Part shown: positions 42,536 through 51,544 of the stretch, piece after piece
How the letters are laid out: every line of letters starts with the position of its first letter
How positions within the stretch are numbered: the first letter of the stretch is position 1
Source: CAG-632 sp963626805
GTDB lineage: Bacteria > Bacillota > Clostridia > Lachnospirales > Lachnospiraceae
NCBI GenBank assembly: GCA_963626805.1
Contig: CAVFXS010000002.1
Span: forward strand, 4,761-68,760
Direction of reading: 5' to 3'
Length of the DNA stretch: 64,000 bases
Notes under the pieces: model-generated
What the model was told of the DNA's origin: nothing
The model's input: only the letters and a program-made list of their open reading frames with translations
Databases searched by the model: none
Position numbers and translations under genes: made by a program

Positions 42536-44653
42536 TTAGTAATAAAGAGTATCCACAGTATTTTTAAAGTCAGCCAAGTCAAGCAGGAAAGTTCCGGTAT
42601 CTTTGGAGAAATATTTCATTCTGCTGGAAGAAGTAAAGTGTACCGTGCCATCGGGTTCTGTAATTTTTACATATTCCTTTACACCGGTATTCCATGGATT
42701 TCTCATCCGGATAAATTTATGACCATCATGCTCTTCACATCCGAGAATGGCATATGCATGCTCACCAACTATTCCATTTGCCTCAGTCTCTCCATTCAGA
42801 CCTTTCTGGCTACCTCTTAATTCTCTGGTTCCGCAACACAGTGGTTTTCCACCTTTTAAAGCGCCCTGTATGTCATCATATAAAGTAAGCATATTTTGGG
42901 AATATATGCCTTGACCATTGCGTTCCGTAATCCCGGCATGTTCAATCTGCACTCCCTTATCAGACTTATAATTTTCCAATAGATTTACAAGCCGACTTTT
43001 ATACTTGCTTAAAAATTCTTCTGTCACCTGAAGCCCTTCCATCATTGCTTTACAATCTTCGGGTATCCACGTATCTTTTGAAAAGGTATGCTCAAGAACA
43101 CATTCTATATCCTCAATAGTAATACGAGGATAGTCTGCAATATATTTTGATTGCACTCCTTTCGGTCCTAATCTGCTAAAGTAGATATTAAATATACTAT
43201 GGAAAGTTATCATCTTAATGTTAACTTCTGTATCCTCATCTTGGCTGCTGAGCTGATCCTGAAAATTAGTAGAGCCCAAAAAATTCTTCAAGTCTTTAAC
43301 AGTAGACTGTGATACATCCTTGCTTATATACTCTTTACCGGTCAAGGCCGTTAAAAATGTGTGTGAGTTGCCGCCTTCAATATCGGAATATGTTCTTTGT
43401 GCTCCCTCAGGTGTATCACTATCATGCAGGCCGGAAGCAGCATATGCTTTTTGTATCATCTGTACCCAGAGATTGTTTGCTGAAAAAGTATCCAGACCAA
43501 GAGATTTTGGAACTGTCTTTTTCACTGTAACATATCTCGGAATCATTGCCTGTCCCGCTGCATCTTTTTGGAAAAATCGTACAGTCACAGTTCCGTTACC
43601 ATTATCACGCATACAGCTCTTAATAGCCTGTGGGTCTTGTTGAACCATGGAAATCAGAGCCGCCTGTAGATAGCAATCGCCCAGAAGTCTTTGTTGTATA
43701 TCATCAACCGTAGGTTCTTTTGCAAATAAAGGCAGGTCAGATGCATCACTATTAGAAGAATACCAGTAACCGGTGCCTATCTCTTTATCAGAATAATCAT
43801 CATGGATAGCACCGGCAGGCACTCCTTCCAGAGTACCGTTAAAATTAAAATCAAAATATACTTTATAACGGTTAAAAATGGTTAATTCTTTCGCAGACGG
43901 AGCCTCTCCATTCGGATAAGACTTTAATAACTTCTGGATTCGGGAGACTTTTGCAGAAAGCTGACTGTAGCGGGCTTTTGTTACATTCAGGCTTGTGTAA
44001 TCCCTGAGTGCGGACATGAGCTTCCGGTAAGCCTTTGTAGAGTCTTTTAACTGCTCATCATAGGCAACATTTGTCCTTAATACCTGATGATAGGCCAGAC
44101 TTCTTTCCTGTGTTTCATTTTCATAAGATTTCTCCAAAGAAATTCTGGCAAAAGCTTCCTTTTTTCGTTCTTGTTTTGAAGCTGGCGCCTGCTTCTGAAC
44201 TTGAATTTGCTCCTGAACCTTTGTCTGCTCTTGAAACTGTTCCTGTTCCTGAACTTGAGACTGTTCCTGTTCCTGAACTTGAGACTGCTCCTGTTCCTGA
44301 ACTTGAGACTGCTCCTGAGACTGTTCCTGAGCTTGAGACTGCTCCTGAATCTCTGAATGAGGCGTCTCTGTAATTTTTGTCTGCTTAGGTCGGAAAAAAG
44401 TTTTTATCCCATTTTTCCACGATGCTTTCCCGGTTGCATTTCTAACTGCATTTTGTGGAGCGACAGAAAAATCGGCTGTCGGCTGTATGGATGTATCGTC
44501 AGGTATCTGCTGCATCTGGTACTGTACATCTTGTAAAGTCGCAGTTGTATTCTCTGTCAGTTCATCCTGCTGCGTATGTGTGTCTATATGTATGATTTTT
44601 TTCGTTTGATAGAGCTGTTGTGCAGAATCGGTTGCTACACCTGGTTTTGGCAT
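42536..44653 (-). CDS. Calpain-like cysteine protease with Gln/Glu repeat region
   Basis: A 705-residue protein without signal peptide. The N terminus (~1-95) is polar. Residues ~105-165 are a low-complexity Gln/Glu repeat (QVQEQEQS units). A coiled-coil region follows to ~250. The rest is a calpain (peptidase C2) catalytic domain with the triad in order: Cys in RLLGDCYLQAALISMV (~328), His in VGEHAYAILGCEEHDG (~632) and Asn in MRNPWNTGVKEY (~650). There is a long insert between Cys and His. It should be an intracellular or specially exported protease. Substrate unknown. It is 34 bases behind a GNAT gene on the same strand. Bacterial calpains are rare and poorly studied. Confidence 0.85.
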   Translation of the reverse strand: MPKPGVATDSAQQLYQTKKIIHIDTHTQQDELTENTTATLQDVQYQMQQIPDDTSIQPTADFSVAPQNAVRNATGKASWKNGIKTFFRPKQTKITETPHSEIQEQSQAQEQSQEQSQVQEQEQSQVQEQEQSQVQEQEQFQEQTKVQEQIQVQKQAPASKQERKKEAFARISLEKSYENETQERSLAYHQVLRTNVAYDEQLKDSTKAYRKLMSALRDYTSLNVTKARYSQLSAKVSRIQKLLKSYPNGEAPSAKELTIFNRYKVYFDFNFNGTLEGVPAGAIHDDYSDKEIGTGYWYSSNSDASDLPLFAKEPTVDDIQQRLLGDCYLQAALISMVQQDPQAIKSCMRDNGNGTVTVRFFQKDAAGQAMIPRYVTVKKTVPKSLGLDTFSANNLWVQMIQKAYAASGLHDSDTPEGAQRTYSDIEGGNSHTFLTALTGKEYISKDVSQSTVKDLKNFLGSTNFQDQLSSQDEDTEVNIKMITFHSIFNIYFSRLGPKGVQSKYIADYPRITIEDIECVLEHTFSKDTWIPEDCKAMMEGLQVTEEFLSKYKSRLVNLLENYKSDKGVQIEHAGITERNGQGIYSQNMLTLYDDIQGALKGGKPLCCGTRELRGSQKGLNGETEANGIVGEHAYAILGCEEHDGHKFIRMRNPWNTGVKEYVKITEPDGTVHFTSSSRMKYFSKDTGTFLLDLADFKNTVDTLYY
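44195..44350 (-). repeat. In-frame tandem repeat encoding QVQEQEQS-type units
   Basis: Near-perfect 24-base units (CTGTTCCTGAACTTGAGACT core on the plus strand) repeat at least three times, flanked by degenerate copies, inside the calpain-like gene. Length changes in multiples of three would alter only the spacer region of the protein. Confidence 0.75.
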
Positions 44654-44687
44654 ATTGTATTCCTCCTTACAATTAAGATACTTCGCT

Positions 44688-45860
44688 CTAATCCTGAAGC
44701 AAAGGTTTTAAGAAATCCTCATAAACAGCTTCCGGATCGGTAATGTTCGTTCCGAGCTTATAGGTTATGCTATTTTCTTCTCCTGTCACCAATGCGGTTA
44801 AATAAGATACATTTGCATCATCCAGGTAATATTTAATTTGGATCTCTTTATCCGGATTCTGTAAAATAACAATATCTGAATATTTAACGGTGTTCATCCG
44901 TAGTGCATGCCGTATGTGTAGCTGCGTAAGAAATGAACTGATAGTCTGCATCCATACATGATTCAGTGCAACGTCATCATCAAGCGGCATAACAAGCGGA
45001 GATACAAGATAGCTGGATACCTGAAGTGCTTCGCTTGTCATTTCCGCTCCCCCCAATAATTTTTCTGCTAATCTCTGACTGTCACTGTTCATAGCATTCA
45101 TAGTGATTTCGTCAAACCGTACACTATCTCCGGATTCCGGAATCATAACTGCAAGAGTCTGAAGAAGTGCAAACAGATGGATGGCCTCATTATTGGAAAC
45201 CGTATAGGCAGCATGGATATTAAGTTTCCCCTCTAATAATTCACAGATGACACATGCTGTAATGGTGTCTCCGGAAACGTAATATAAGGTCATTTCGTCA
45301 AGGATTTTTCCAAGGCACGTCTGGGGATTTGCCCAGCGGGGAGCATGTGCAATAAAACTGTTAAGTCTATGTGGTGCAATCGTCTTTTGGTTATAGATGC
45401 ATTTTTCGTTGACCGGAACCCGTTTCATGGTAACAAGTAAAGTCTTTTTCAGTTCGCTGACCGAAATATGGTAAATCATTCCCTGAATTTGCGGCATCGT
45501 ATAACCGTTTTTCACCAGAAATGAGAACATTCCGTTGATGTTAGCCAAATCCTCCTGATAAGCAATGTTGATTTGACTGAAGCTATGCACGGTTGCATAA
45601 TTACGGATAATTTCCAACAGCTGTGTTCCAACTCCCTGTTTCCGGTAATTTTCGGCAACAAATAATGAAATAATGTAGCATTCGCGTTGATCCGTTTCAT
45701 CAAGCTCAAGTGCAGCAGCACCAATCGGAGTGTTATCATCCAATGCAATTATATAAATGGATTTTTGTGGTTCTATAAGCATTGCATCCGCAGATAAAAG
45801 CTGAATAGCATCATCATTTAACAGCTCGGTGCCATGCAATACCCGAAATGATATAAGCAT
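44688..45860 (-). CDS. GNAT acetyltransferase with second uncharacterised domain
   Basis: A 390-residue cytoplasmic protein. Residues ~1-150 form a GNAT fold with IGAAALELDE, CYIISLFVAENYRKQGVGTQLLEII (acetyl-CoA loop) and FLVKNGY. Residues ~160-390 form a second domain that may be a diverged GNAT-like or adaptor fold (LTALVTGEENSITYKLG). It probably acetylates a protein or small molecule. It is directly upstream of the calpain-like gene (34 bases), so the two likely form a bicistron. Its -10 box TATAAT lies ~40 bases before the ATG. Codon use and AT content differ somewhat from flanking genes, which may reflect transfer. Confidence 0.78.
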   Translation of the reverse strand: MLISFRVLHGTELLNDDAIQLLSADAMLIEPQKSIYIIALDDNTPIGAAALELDETDQRECYIISLFVAENYRKQGVGTQLLEIIRNYATVHSFSQINIAYQEDLANINGMFSFLVKNGYTMPQIQGMIYHISVSELKKTLLVTMKRVPVNEKCIYNQKTIAPHRLNSFIAHAPRWANPQTCLGKILDEMTLYYVSGDTITACVICELLEGKLNIHAAYTVSNNEAIHLFALLQTLAVMIPESGDSVRFDEITMNAMNSDSQRLAEKLLGGAEMTSEALQVSSYLVSPLVMPLDDDVALNHVWMQTISSFLTQLHIRHALRMNTVKYSDIVILQNPDKEIQIKYYLDDANVSYLTALVTGEENSITYKLGTNITDPEAVYEDFLKPLLQD

Positions 45861-46008
45861 AAATTATTCCTCCCGTAATATACTATAAACATTATATTGT
45901 AATTACGGAAAGAAGGAAAGAGGAAACATAAGAAAAATTAGGATTAATCCCCTATTTTATCGAAACCGGCCGGCAGTATTCCGGTTACAAGTACGGACAA
46001 ATATAATT
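45861..46008. other. Intergenic gap, promoter of GNAT gene only
   Basis: About 150 bases. It holds a minus-strand TATAAT and GGGAGGAA ribosome binding site for the GNAT gene. Outer arms CCGTAAT/ATTACGG bracket the -10 region. Nothing else seen. Confidence 0.4.
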
Positions 46009-46041
46009 AAGGAGTGCTCATAACAATATGGGCACTCCTTA
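46009..46041 (-). terminator. Terminator of the Ldh-LarA operon
   Basis: AAGGAGTGC and GCACTCCTT arms around an AT-rich loop, 21 bases past the last gene. T-rich downstream sequence on the minus strand. Confidence 0.75.
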
Positions 46042-46061
46042 AAATAATATCTGTTTTCCCT

Positions 46062-46631
46062 CTACCAATTCTTCGCATACGCCCGGAAATCATCCAAAAT
46101 CTCCTGCGTACTCTTCTCATAATCATCCATCGGGAGACCGTAAACCGGCGGAATCTGAATCCCCCGCTCCTTCAACAATGTCAGCAGCTCCTCCATATAG
46201 ATACCCGGAAGATCCACCAGCGTCCGCGGGATTGCTTTCGGTCTGCCGCCCCAGTCCTCGCAGTAGCTGGATTTCGTGATGCCACAGGACGGGGAACCGT
46301 CACAGGTCAGGATGCCTGCCACCTCATATCCGACCTTTGCATAGTTCTCCATATAATCCGCCATCGGTTCCGCCATGCTCCGGCAGAATCGCCGATAACC
46401 TACATTATCATACAGATTTCTGGTCGTATGCCAGCGCTGATTTCCGCAGTACAGGGTCTCCGGACATGGCATCTGAATAATACCGAATCCGAACTCATCC
46501 AGAACCTGAATCACCTCTGAAAACATTCCGGCATACCGTGCTACCTCCAGCACCTTATTGTTTGCATTCAACAGACAGTTTGCTACGAATACGACCTTCT
46601 TGCTTCTTAAATCATCCTTATGCATAGACAT
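46062..46631 (-). CDS. TudS/DUF523-related desulfidase-like protein
   Basis: A 189-residue cytoplasmic protein with three conserved cysteine sites: VANCLLN near the start, MPCPETLYCGNQRW and GILTCDGSPSCGITK. The spacing matches the TudS-related (CD3072-type) group, where three cysteines hold a [4Fe-4S] cluster that removes sulfur from thiolated substrates. The substrate here is unknown. The ATG at 46631 follows GGGAGG by ten bases. It is the last gene after EamA, LarA and Ldh. A sulfur-handling enzyme beside LarA is notable because the LarA cofactor is a thioamide/thiocarboxylate nickel pincer. Confidence 0.78.
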   Translation of the reverse strand: MSMHKDDLRSKKVVFVANCLLNANNKVLEVARYAGMFSEVIQVLDEFGFGIIQMPCPETLYCGNQRWHTTRNLYDNVGYRRFCRSMAEPMADYMENYAKVGYEVAGILTCDGSPSCGITKSSYCEDWGGRPKAIPRTLVDLPGIYMEELLTLLKERGIQIPPVYGLPMDDYEKSTQEILDDFRAYAKNW

Positions 46632-46685
46632 ATCGCCAGCACCTCCCATTCTTTCTATCTTATATAACTACCTTACACGCCTCTC

Positions 46686-47606
46686 TTATACCGTCTTTAC
46701 AGCCTGTACCGGTTTCTCTTCCTTTCCCGTCTTTTTCTCCGGCCGCATATTGATATAGGAACCAATCAGGATAATCACGATTCCCACGATCAGATTCCAT
46801 GTGAATTTCTCTCCCAAGACCAGAAATGCGATTACCGGTGCCAGAACCGGCTTAATAAAGAATGCGATAGATGCATTGGACGGACCGGCGATCTCGATCG
46901 CTTTCATAAAACAGATATATCCGGCACCCGTTACAAAGATACCAAGATACAGAAGTACCGGAAGGCTCTGCAATGTGATACCATCCACTACCGGGATCTT
47001 TGCAACCAGCATGACGATAAACAGCACCGCACATCCAAGCAGGAAGCTAAAGCTGTTCTGCGCCATGCCGCCGATCTTTGCCAGCCGTTTCTTACCCATT
47101 GCGGTAAACAGACCAAAGGATATCGCTGCCAGCAGCGTAATGATCAGACCAAACGGATCAATGCTACCTGTAAACAGGGTCGCCGGGTTCAGGACTACCA
47201 GCAGACCGATGAAGCTGATTACCAGTACCAATGCCTTCTTTTTCGTAAATGGCTCCCCAACCAGAAACCGGGCGAAGATCATTGTAAATAATGGGTTCAT
47301 ACTGATTATGATAGATGCCAGATTGGCATTGATCCGTTTCACGCCATACTGCAGCATTGCCATACTGATGCAGACGCAGATGACACCCAGTCCCAGAAGA
47401 TAAAGCAGGTCTGATTTCGTCAGCTTATATGCCCGCTTTTTAAGATCGTGAATCGCAAACGGCAACAGCATCACACCACCGATCAGAAATCGTAAGAACA
47501 CCAGCTGGATTGCATTGAAGCTGGCACCTCCAAGCTTCGACGCCACTTCCAGTGTTCCAAAGAAAAATGCCGTCAGTACAATATAAATGATACTTTTCTT
47601 TTCCAT
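46686..47606 (-). CDS. EamA/DMT family transporter
   Basis: A 306-residue permease with ten helices in two EamA repeats (start AFFFGTLEVASKLGGASFNAIQLVFLRF and second repeat ITLLAAISFGLFTAMGKK). The drug/metabolite transporter superfamily moves small metabolites. In this operon lactate, malate or another 2-hydroxy acid is a reasonable guess. It starts two bases after the larA stop, so it is translationally coupled. Substrate unproven. Confidence 0.88.
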   Translation of the reverse strand: MEKKSIIYIVLTAFFFGTLEVASKLGGASFNAIQLVFLRFLIGGVMLLPFAIHDLKKRAYKLTKSDLLYLLGLGVICVCISMAMLQYGVKRINANLASIIISMNPLFTMIFARFLVGEPFTKKKALVLVISFIGLLVVLNPATLFTGSIDPFGLIITLLAAISFGLFTAMGKKRLAKIGGMAQNSFSFLLGCAVLFIVMLVAKIPVVDGITLQSLPVLLYLGIFVTGAGYICFMKAIEIAGPSNASIAFFIKPVLAPVIAFLVLGEKFTWNLIVGIVIILIGSYINMRPEKKTGKEEKPVQAVKTV

Positions 47607-47608
47607 AA

Positions 47609-48892
47609 TTATCGCTCCTCTCCGTTTCCTACCACGGGTGCAATATCTGCTCCGTGTGTCAATATTCCAATGCTTGATCGGGAGCCTTCCCGCTCCGTTG
47701 CCATAGCAATCGCCTCATCGATGGACCGTGCATAATCAAAGCCCATCTGTTTCATTTCTTCCGGTGTAACACCGTCACTGACTACGATAATATGCGACAT
47801 CCGCCGCATGACTCCGATCATGATATGGGCGGAAGCTCCCACCCGGTCCTTTACCTTTCCGGCATTACACAGCGCCAATACCTCCTCCGGCTGGCGGTCA
47901 CCCATTTCCAACAGAACCGGATGCTCCGGACTGACACCTTCCTCACATGGCGGACACCAGATTACGGTTCCACCCGGAACTACCATCAGACTGGCCGCCG
48001 CCAGTCCCTTGTCTGCCTGCCACATATCTTTATTCGCCGGATAGGTTCCGGCAATTACAATCTCTGCCTGCCGGCTGATCCGACTCTCATAAATCTCTCT
48101 GGCATATGTAACTCCGATCCGGTGTGCCGCCACCAGATCTCCGGCTACCACATGCCGGATCTCATTATCCAGATTCAGGATGGTATTAATGATAAAATCA
48201 ACACCCGCAATCCGGGCGATTTCCTCCATATCCAGACGAATATTATTCTCCGGATTTCCAAGCCGTTTCGGCCAGTCCAAGCTACCATTTAAATGTACCT
48301 GTGCCGTTGTATCCTTTCCCGAGATTCCCGGCTGGATGATCTTTGCACCACCGGACCAACCGGCAATAAACTGTGGAATAATATTTCCGATGCAGATCTT
48401 CACATCCGATTCGTAAAAATCCCGGTTCACGATTACCGGTGTATTCTGAGAGGTATACCCCAGCCGAACCAGCTTCTCATCATTATCATACTCATGATTG
48501 ATCGTAGTCACCCTGTCGTAGCACTCCCGACCGATCTTCCGGATCATCTCTTCCTCCGTCATCGGCCGGTGACTGCCTAATGCAAAAATCACCTTTACCT
48601 GATGACTATCTACACCGTACTCCTCCAACAGTTTCAGCAGCGGCTTCAACAGCTTTTCCGCCGGTGTTACCCGTGTATTGTCATCCACCACAACGGCTAT
48701 CGTTTTTCCTTCCGGTACACCGATCAGTTCCTTTAATGTCGGGCTGCCGATTGGATGAAGCAGGGCTCGCATTACTTCTGCCTCCTCATCCTCCGCGCCT
48801 GGAAGATTCTTCGGAGATACCCGCCAGAGCAGGCGGGAATCTTCAATCTCAAACTCCAACTTCTTTTCCCCATAGGGAATCCATTGCTTCAT
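47609..48892 (-). CDS. larA: Nickel-dependent lactate racemase LarA homologue
   Basis: A 427-residue cytoplasmic racemase of the LarA superfamily. It shows VVVDDNTRVTPAEKLL, VIFALGSHRPMTEEE, NHEYDN, and the cofactor-binding region NIIPQFIAGWSGGAKIIQPGISG with the lysine that anchors the nickel-pincer nucleotide. LarA homologues racemise lactate, malate, phenyllactate and other 2-hydroxy acids, so the substrate is open. The cofactor genes larB, larC and larE are not in the window. The ATG overlaps the ldh stop (ATGA), giving strict coupling with the dehydrogenase. Confidence 0.88.
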   Translation of the reverse strand: MKQWIPYGEKKLEFEIEDSRLLWRVSPKNLPGAEDEEAEVMRALLHPIGSPTLKELIGVPEGKTIAVVVDDNTRVTPAEKLLKPLLKLLEEYGVDSHQVKVIFALGSHRPMTEEEMIRKIGRECYDRVTTINHEYDNDEKLVRLGYTSQNTPVIVNRDFYESDVKICIGNIIPQFIAGWSGGAKIIQPGISGKDTTAQVHLNGSLDWPKRLGNPENNIRLDMEEIARIAGVDFIINTILNLDNEIRHVVAGDLVAAHRIGVTYAREIYESRISRQAEIVIAGTYPANKDMWQADKGLAAASLMVVPGGTVIWCPPCEEGVSPEHPVLLEMGDRQPEEVLALCNAGKVKDRVGASAHIMIGVMRRMSHIIVVSDGVTPEEMKQMGFDYARSIDEAIAMATEREGSRSSIGILTHGADIAPVVGNGEER

Positions 48893-49968
48893 AGGCAGAT
48901 CACCTCGATTTCCGGAAGGCCGTATCGCTTTCCTACCTCTACCAGATTCCGGTAGGTATTTTCTGTCAACGGAATGCCCTCTGCCCGGTGCTTCTCCCGG
49001 TTCTTAAACTCACGCTCACCCGGAAGAAGGATTTCTTCTACCCCCGGTGCTTTCTTACATCCCTTAATCTCTTCTATCATTTCATCCATATGCTTCTTAA
49101 ACAGCTCCGGATCCATAAACCGGTCGATCCGAATACACCCGAAAAGATGACCGATATTCTGTTCCTCTGCCGTGTCTGCATAGAAATCCTTTACATCCTC
49201 CGATAAAATGGATGCTCCGGTCAGAACTGCAGACAGAATACCCACGATTACGGTCAGTCCATATCCCTTATAGCCACCGACCGGAAGCAGGATTCCGTCA
49301 AAAGCTTCCTTCGGGTCATCCGTTGGCAGGCCATCAATGGTCATTGCCCAGTCCTTCGGAATCTTCTCACCCTTATTTAAAGCAACTCCGATCTTTCCAC
49401 GGGCCACTACCGATGTCGCCATATCCAGGACAACCGGCAGCTCCTTTCCGGATGGAATTGCAAATGAAAATGGATTATTGTCAAGAATCGGCTCAATACC
49501 GCCGGTTGGCGCCATCAGATGTGCGGCCGGTGATGTAAACACCATACCGATCATATCCTCCGGTAATGCCATTTCAGAATAATAAGATGCCATGCCAAAA
49601 TGATTGCTGCCCTTCACTCCCACAAGGGCAACCCCATTTTCTCTGGCTTTTTCGATACATAATTTCATTGCTTTCGTAGACACAACCTGTCCCATTGCAT
49701 TATTGCCATTTACCAGTGCAGTGGTCGGGCTGTCCTTTTCAATGCAGATCTCAGCATCTGCAGACGTACCATGATCCTGCAAACGCTTCGTATAAGCAGG
49801 CATCCGAATCACACCATGAGACTCCATGCCGCAACAATCCGCAAACACAAGGTTATCTGCAACGCAGGCCGCATCTTCCTCTCTCATGCCTGCCGCCATA
49901 AAGATATCCTTACAATATTTCAACAGTGTCTCTTCTGTTACATGTGCAAAATACTGATAATTCTCCAT
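48889..49968 (-). CDS. Ldh2/malate-lactate dehydrogenase family oxidoreductase
   Basis: A 359-residue NAD(P)-dependent dehydrogenase of the malate/L-lactate/L-sulfolactate (Ldh2) family, unrelated to classic Rossmann LDH. Motifs are CCGMESHGVIRMPAYTKRL, GVKGSNHFGMASYY (catalytic His) and PVGGYKGYGL, with DNNPFSFAIPSG. It oxidises a 2-hydroxy acid to a 2-oxo acid. Upstream of larA with a four-base overlap: the racemase would convert the other enantiomer into its substrate. The ATG at 49968 follows GGAGG by six bases. Confidence 0.9.
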   Translation of the reverse strand: MENYQYFAHVTEETLLKYCKDIFMAAGMREEDAACVADNLVFADCCGMESHGVIRMPAYTKRLQDHGTSADAEICIEKDSPTTALVNGNNAMGQVVSTKAMKLCIEKARENGVALVGVKGSNHFGMASYYSEMALPEDMIGMVFTSPAAHLMAPTGGIEPILDNNPFSFAIPSGKELPVVLDMATSVVARGKIGVALNKGEKIPKDWAMTIDGLPTDDPKEAFDGILLPVGGYKGYGLTVIVGILSAVLTGASILSEDVKDFYADTAEEQNIGHLFGCIRIDRFMDPELFKKHMDEMIEEIKGCKKAPGVEEILLPGEREFKNREKHRAEGIPLTENTYRNLVEVGKRYGLPEIEVICL

Positions 49969-50078
49969 ATGCATCCTCCTATCGTCCTAACCTGTTTCAT
50001 GATTTAGGACTCATTATAGGAGGTTGCGATATGGGAATAAAGGACAGATGGCTTGTTAGACCTGCCGGGTACAAATCC

Positions 50079-50741
50079 TTATTTTCTCATTGGAAAATAA
50101 TAATTACATATCCATCCTCCGATCAGCATAATACCCGCGGCCAATGCGAACGGTATCAATTCCCGAACCAGATCTGTTCCCTGATTCACAATCACCTTAT
50201 AATAACTGATGCCCTGCACCTCAACCGTTGCAGCTATGACAGTTGATATACTGTAACATAATACAGCCAGCACACTGATCGTAATCTTTCTGCATAAAAA
50301 TGCTGTAAAATACGCAAGTCCAAGATAGAGTAACTGTATCACGCACAGCTTCAGATAGAGCCACCACAGATCCGGAAACATTCCCGTATATACCGCAAAC
50401 AGCGGAAGCAATAATATTTGAAATGCCAGATAACACAGGAGAAGCTCCGGCAGCTTATTTCTATGCCGGATGTACAATAATTCGTTGCCCGGTTCCTCGA
50501 TACAATGCTCCAGAACAAAAATAACATACCAGACAGACAGAATCGGACAAAATATCTGGCACTGCTTAACAATATTCACATACAAATAATCCATGTCATG
50601 CCTCATACCGTATGCCGCCAGATTGGCCAGCGGTATGAGTACATAAAGTCCCAGAACCGGCACCAGATTAAAGATTCCGATTCCCTTAAGCTGCCAGTAT
50701 ATATTTTTCAGATTTCTTGCTATATTTCTTTTAATACGCAT
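50079..50741 (-). CDS. Six-TM protein, ABC-2-type permease candidate
   Basis: A 220-residue membrane protein with six hydrophobic segments (IFNLVPVLGLYVLIPLANLAAYG, IFCPILSVWYVIFVLEHCI, LPELLLCYLAFQILLLPLFAVY and others). It has the size and topology of a small ABC-2 permease subunit. It overlaps the ATPase gene by 22 bases and is the last gene of the secreted-protein array, so it is probably the membrane partner of that ATPase. No family-defining motif. Confidence 0.7.
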   Translation of the reverse strand: MRIKRNIARNLKNIYWQLKGIGIFNLVPVLGLYVLIPLANLAAYGMRHDMDYLYVNIVKQCQIFCPILSVWYVIFVLEHCIEEPGNELLYIRHRNKLPELLLCYLAFQILLLPLFAVYTGMFPDLWWLYLKLCVIQLLYLGLAYFTAFLCRKITISVLAVLCYSISTVIAATVEVQGISYYKVIVNQGTDLVRELIPFALAAGIMLIGGWICNYYFPMRK

Positions 50742-51544
50742 AAATATCCATCCTCTACGTTTGGTTTCTGCAACAGACTATCCGGCAGCTGCCTTCTGGT
50801 CAGAATCCGGAAGTGCATTTCTCCGTCTGATTCCCGCTCCTTCTCAATATAATCCTCTGACAGAACGTCATCCTTTGAGACCTCGTAAACCAGACCATCT
50901 GCTATATGACTGATTTCTTCCTGTGTTCCCTTCGCCGCCAGGCATCCATCTTTTAAGATCAATATCCGGTCACACACAGCCTCTACATCTTCAACAATAT
51001 GCGTCGATAGCAGGACAATACTTTCCTTTCCGATCTCACGCAACAGATTCTTAAATCGCATCCGTTCCTCCGGATCCAGTCCGGTTGTTGGTTCATCAAA
51101 AATTATCAATGCAGGATGGTTTAATAATGCCTGTGCAATCCCTACTCTCCGAACCATACCACCGGATAGCTTTCTACCCCTTACCTTCCGAACCTCTGAA
51201 AGATTGGTCAAATGAAGTACCCGGTCTATTTCATCTGCAACATCTTCCTTCCGAATCTCCTTCAGATTCGCAAAATACCGTAGCTGCTCCTCCACGGTCA
51301 GATTCGGGAACACACCCATCTTCTGTGGCAGATAGCCGATCAGTGGAGTTTCTCCATCTTTCTCCGCATCCAGACTTATCGTTCCCTGATAAGGATACAG
51401 GTTTAAGATACACCGGAATAATGTTGTCTTTCCGGCTCCATTCGGTCCTAACAGTCCATACACACCATTTTGAAACTCACAGGATATCCCCTTTAACACC
51501 TGTTTCCTTCTGAAATTCTTAGATACATCCTCAATCTTCAACAT
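50720..51544 (-). CDS. ABC transporter ATP-binding protein
   Basis: A 274-residue ATPase with Walker A GLLGPNGAGKTTLFR, Q loop YLPQKMGVFPNLT, signature LSGGMVRR, Walker B LIIFDEPTTGLDP and an H loop STHIVEDVE. The C-terminal ~60 residues are a regulatory extension typical of CcmA/BcrA-like exporters and self-protection transporters. It overlaps both the upstream 644-residue membrane gene (14 bases) and the downstream permease gene, so the three are stoichiometrically coupled. It likely powers export or immunity for the small secreted protein of this module. Confidence 0.92.
   Translation of the reverse strand: MLKIEDVSKNFRRKQVLKGISCEFQNGVYGLLGPNGAGKTTLFRCILNLYPYQGTISLDAEKDGETPLIGYLPQKMGVFPNLTVEEQLRYFANLKEIRKEDVADEIDRVLHLTNLSEVRKVRGRKLSGGMVRRVGIAQALLNHPALIIFDEPTTGLDPEERMRFKNLLREIGKESIVLLSTHIVEDVEAVCDRILILKDGCLAAKGTQEEISHIADGLVYEVSKDDVLSEDYIEKERESDGEMHFRILTRRQLPDSLLQKPNVEDGYLCVLKEI

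Noticed and set aside
44195..44350. Short direct repeats as a CRISPR-like array
   Set aside because: Repeats are contiguous, in frame and encode Gln/Glu units inside the protease gene; there are no spacers or cas genes.
46801..47403. 200-codon plus-strand frame opposite the EamA transporter
   Set aside because: Antisense to a clear membrane protein; such frames are common here because reverse complements of hydrophobic codons stay open.
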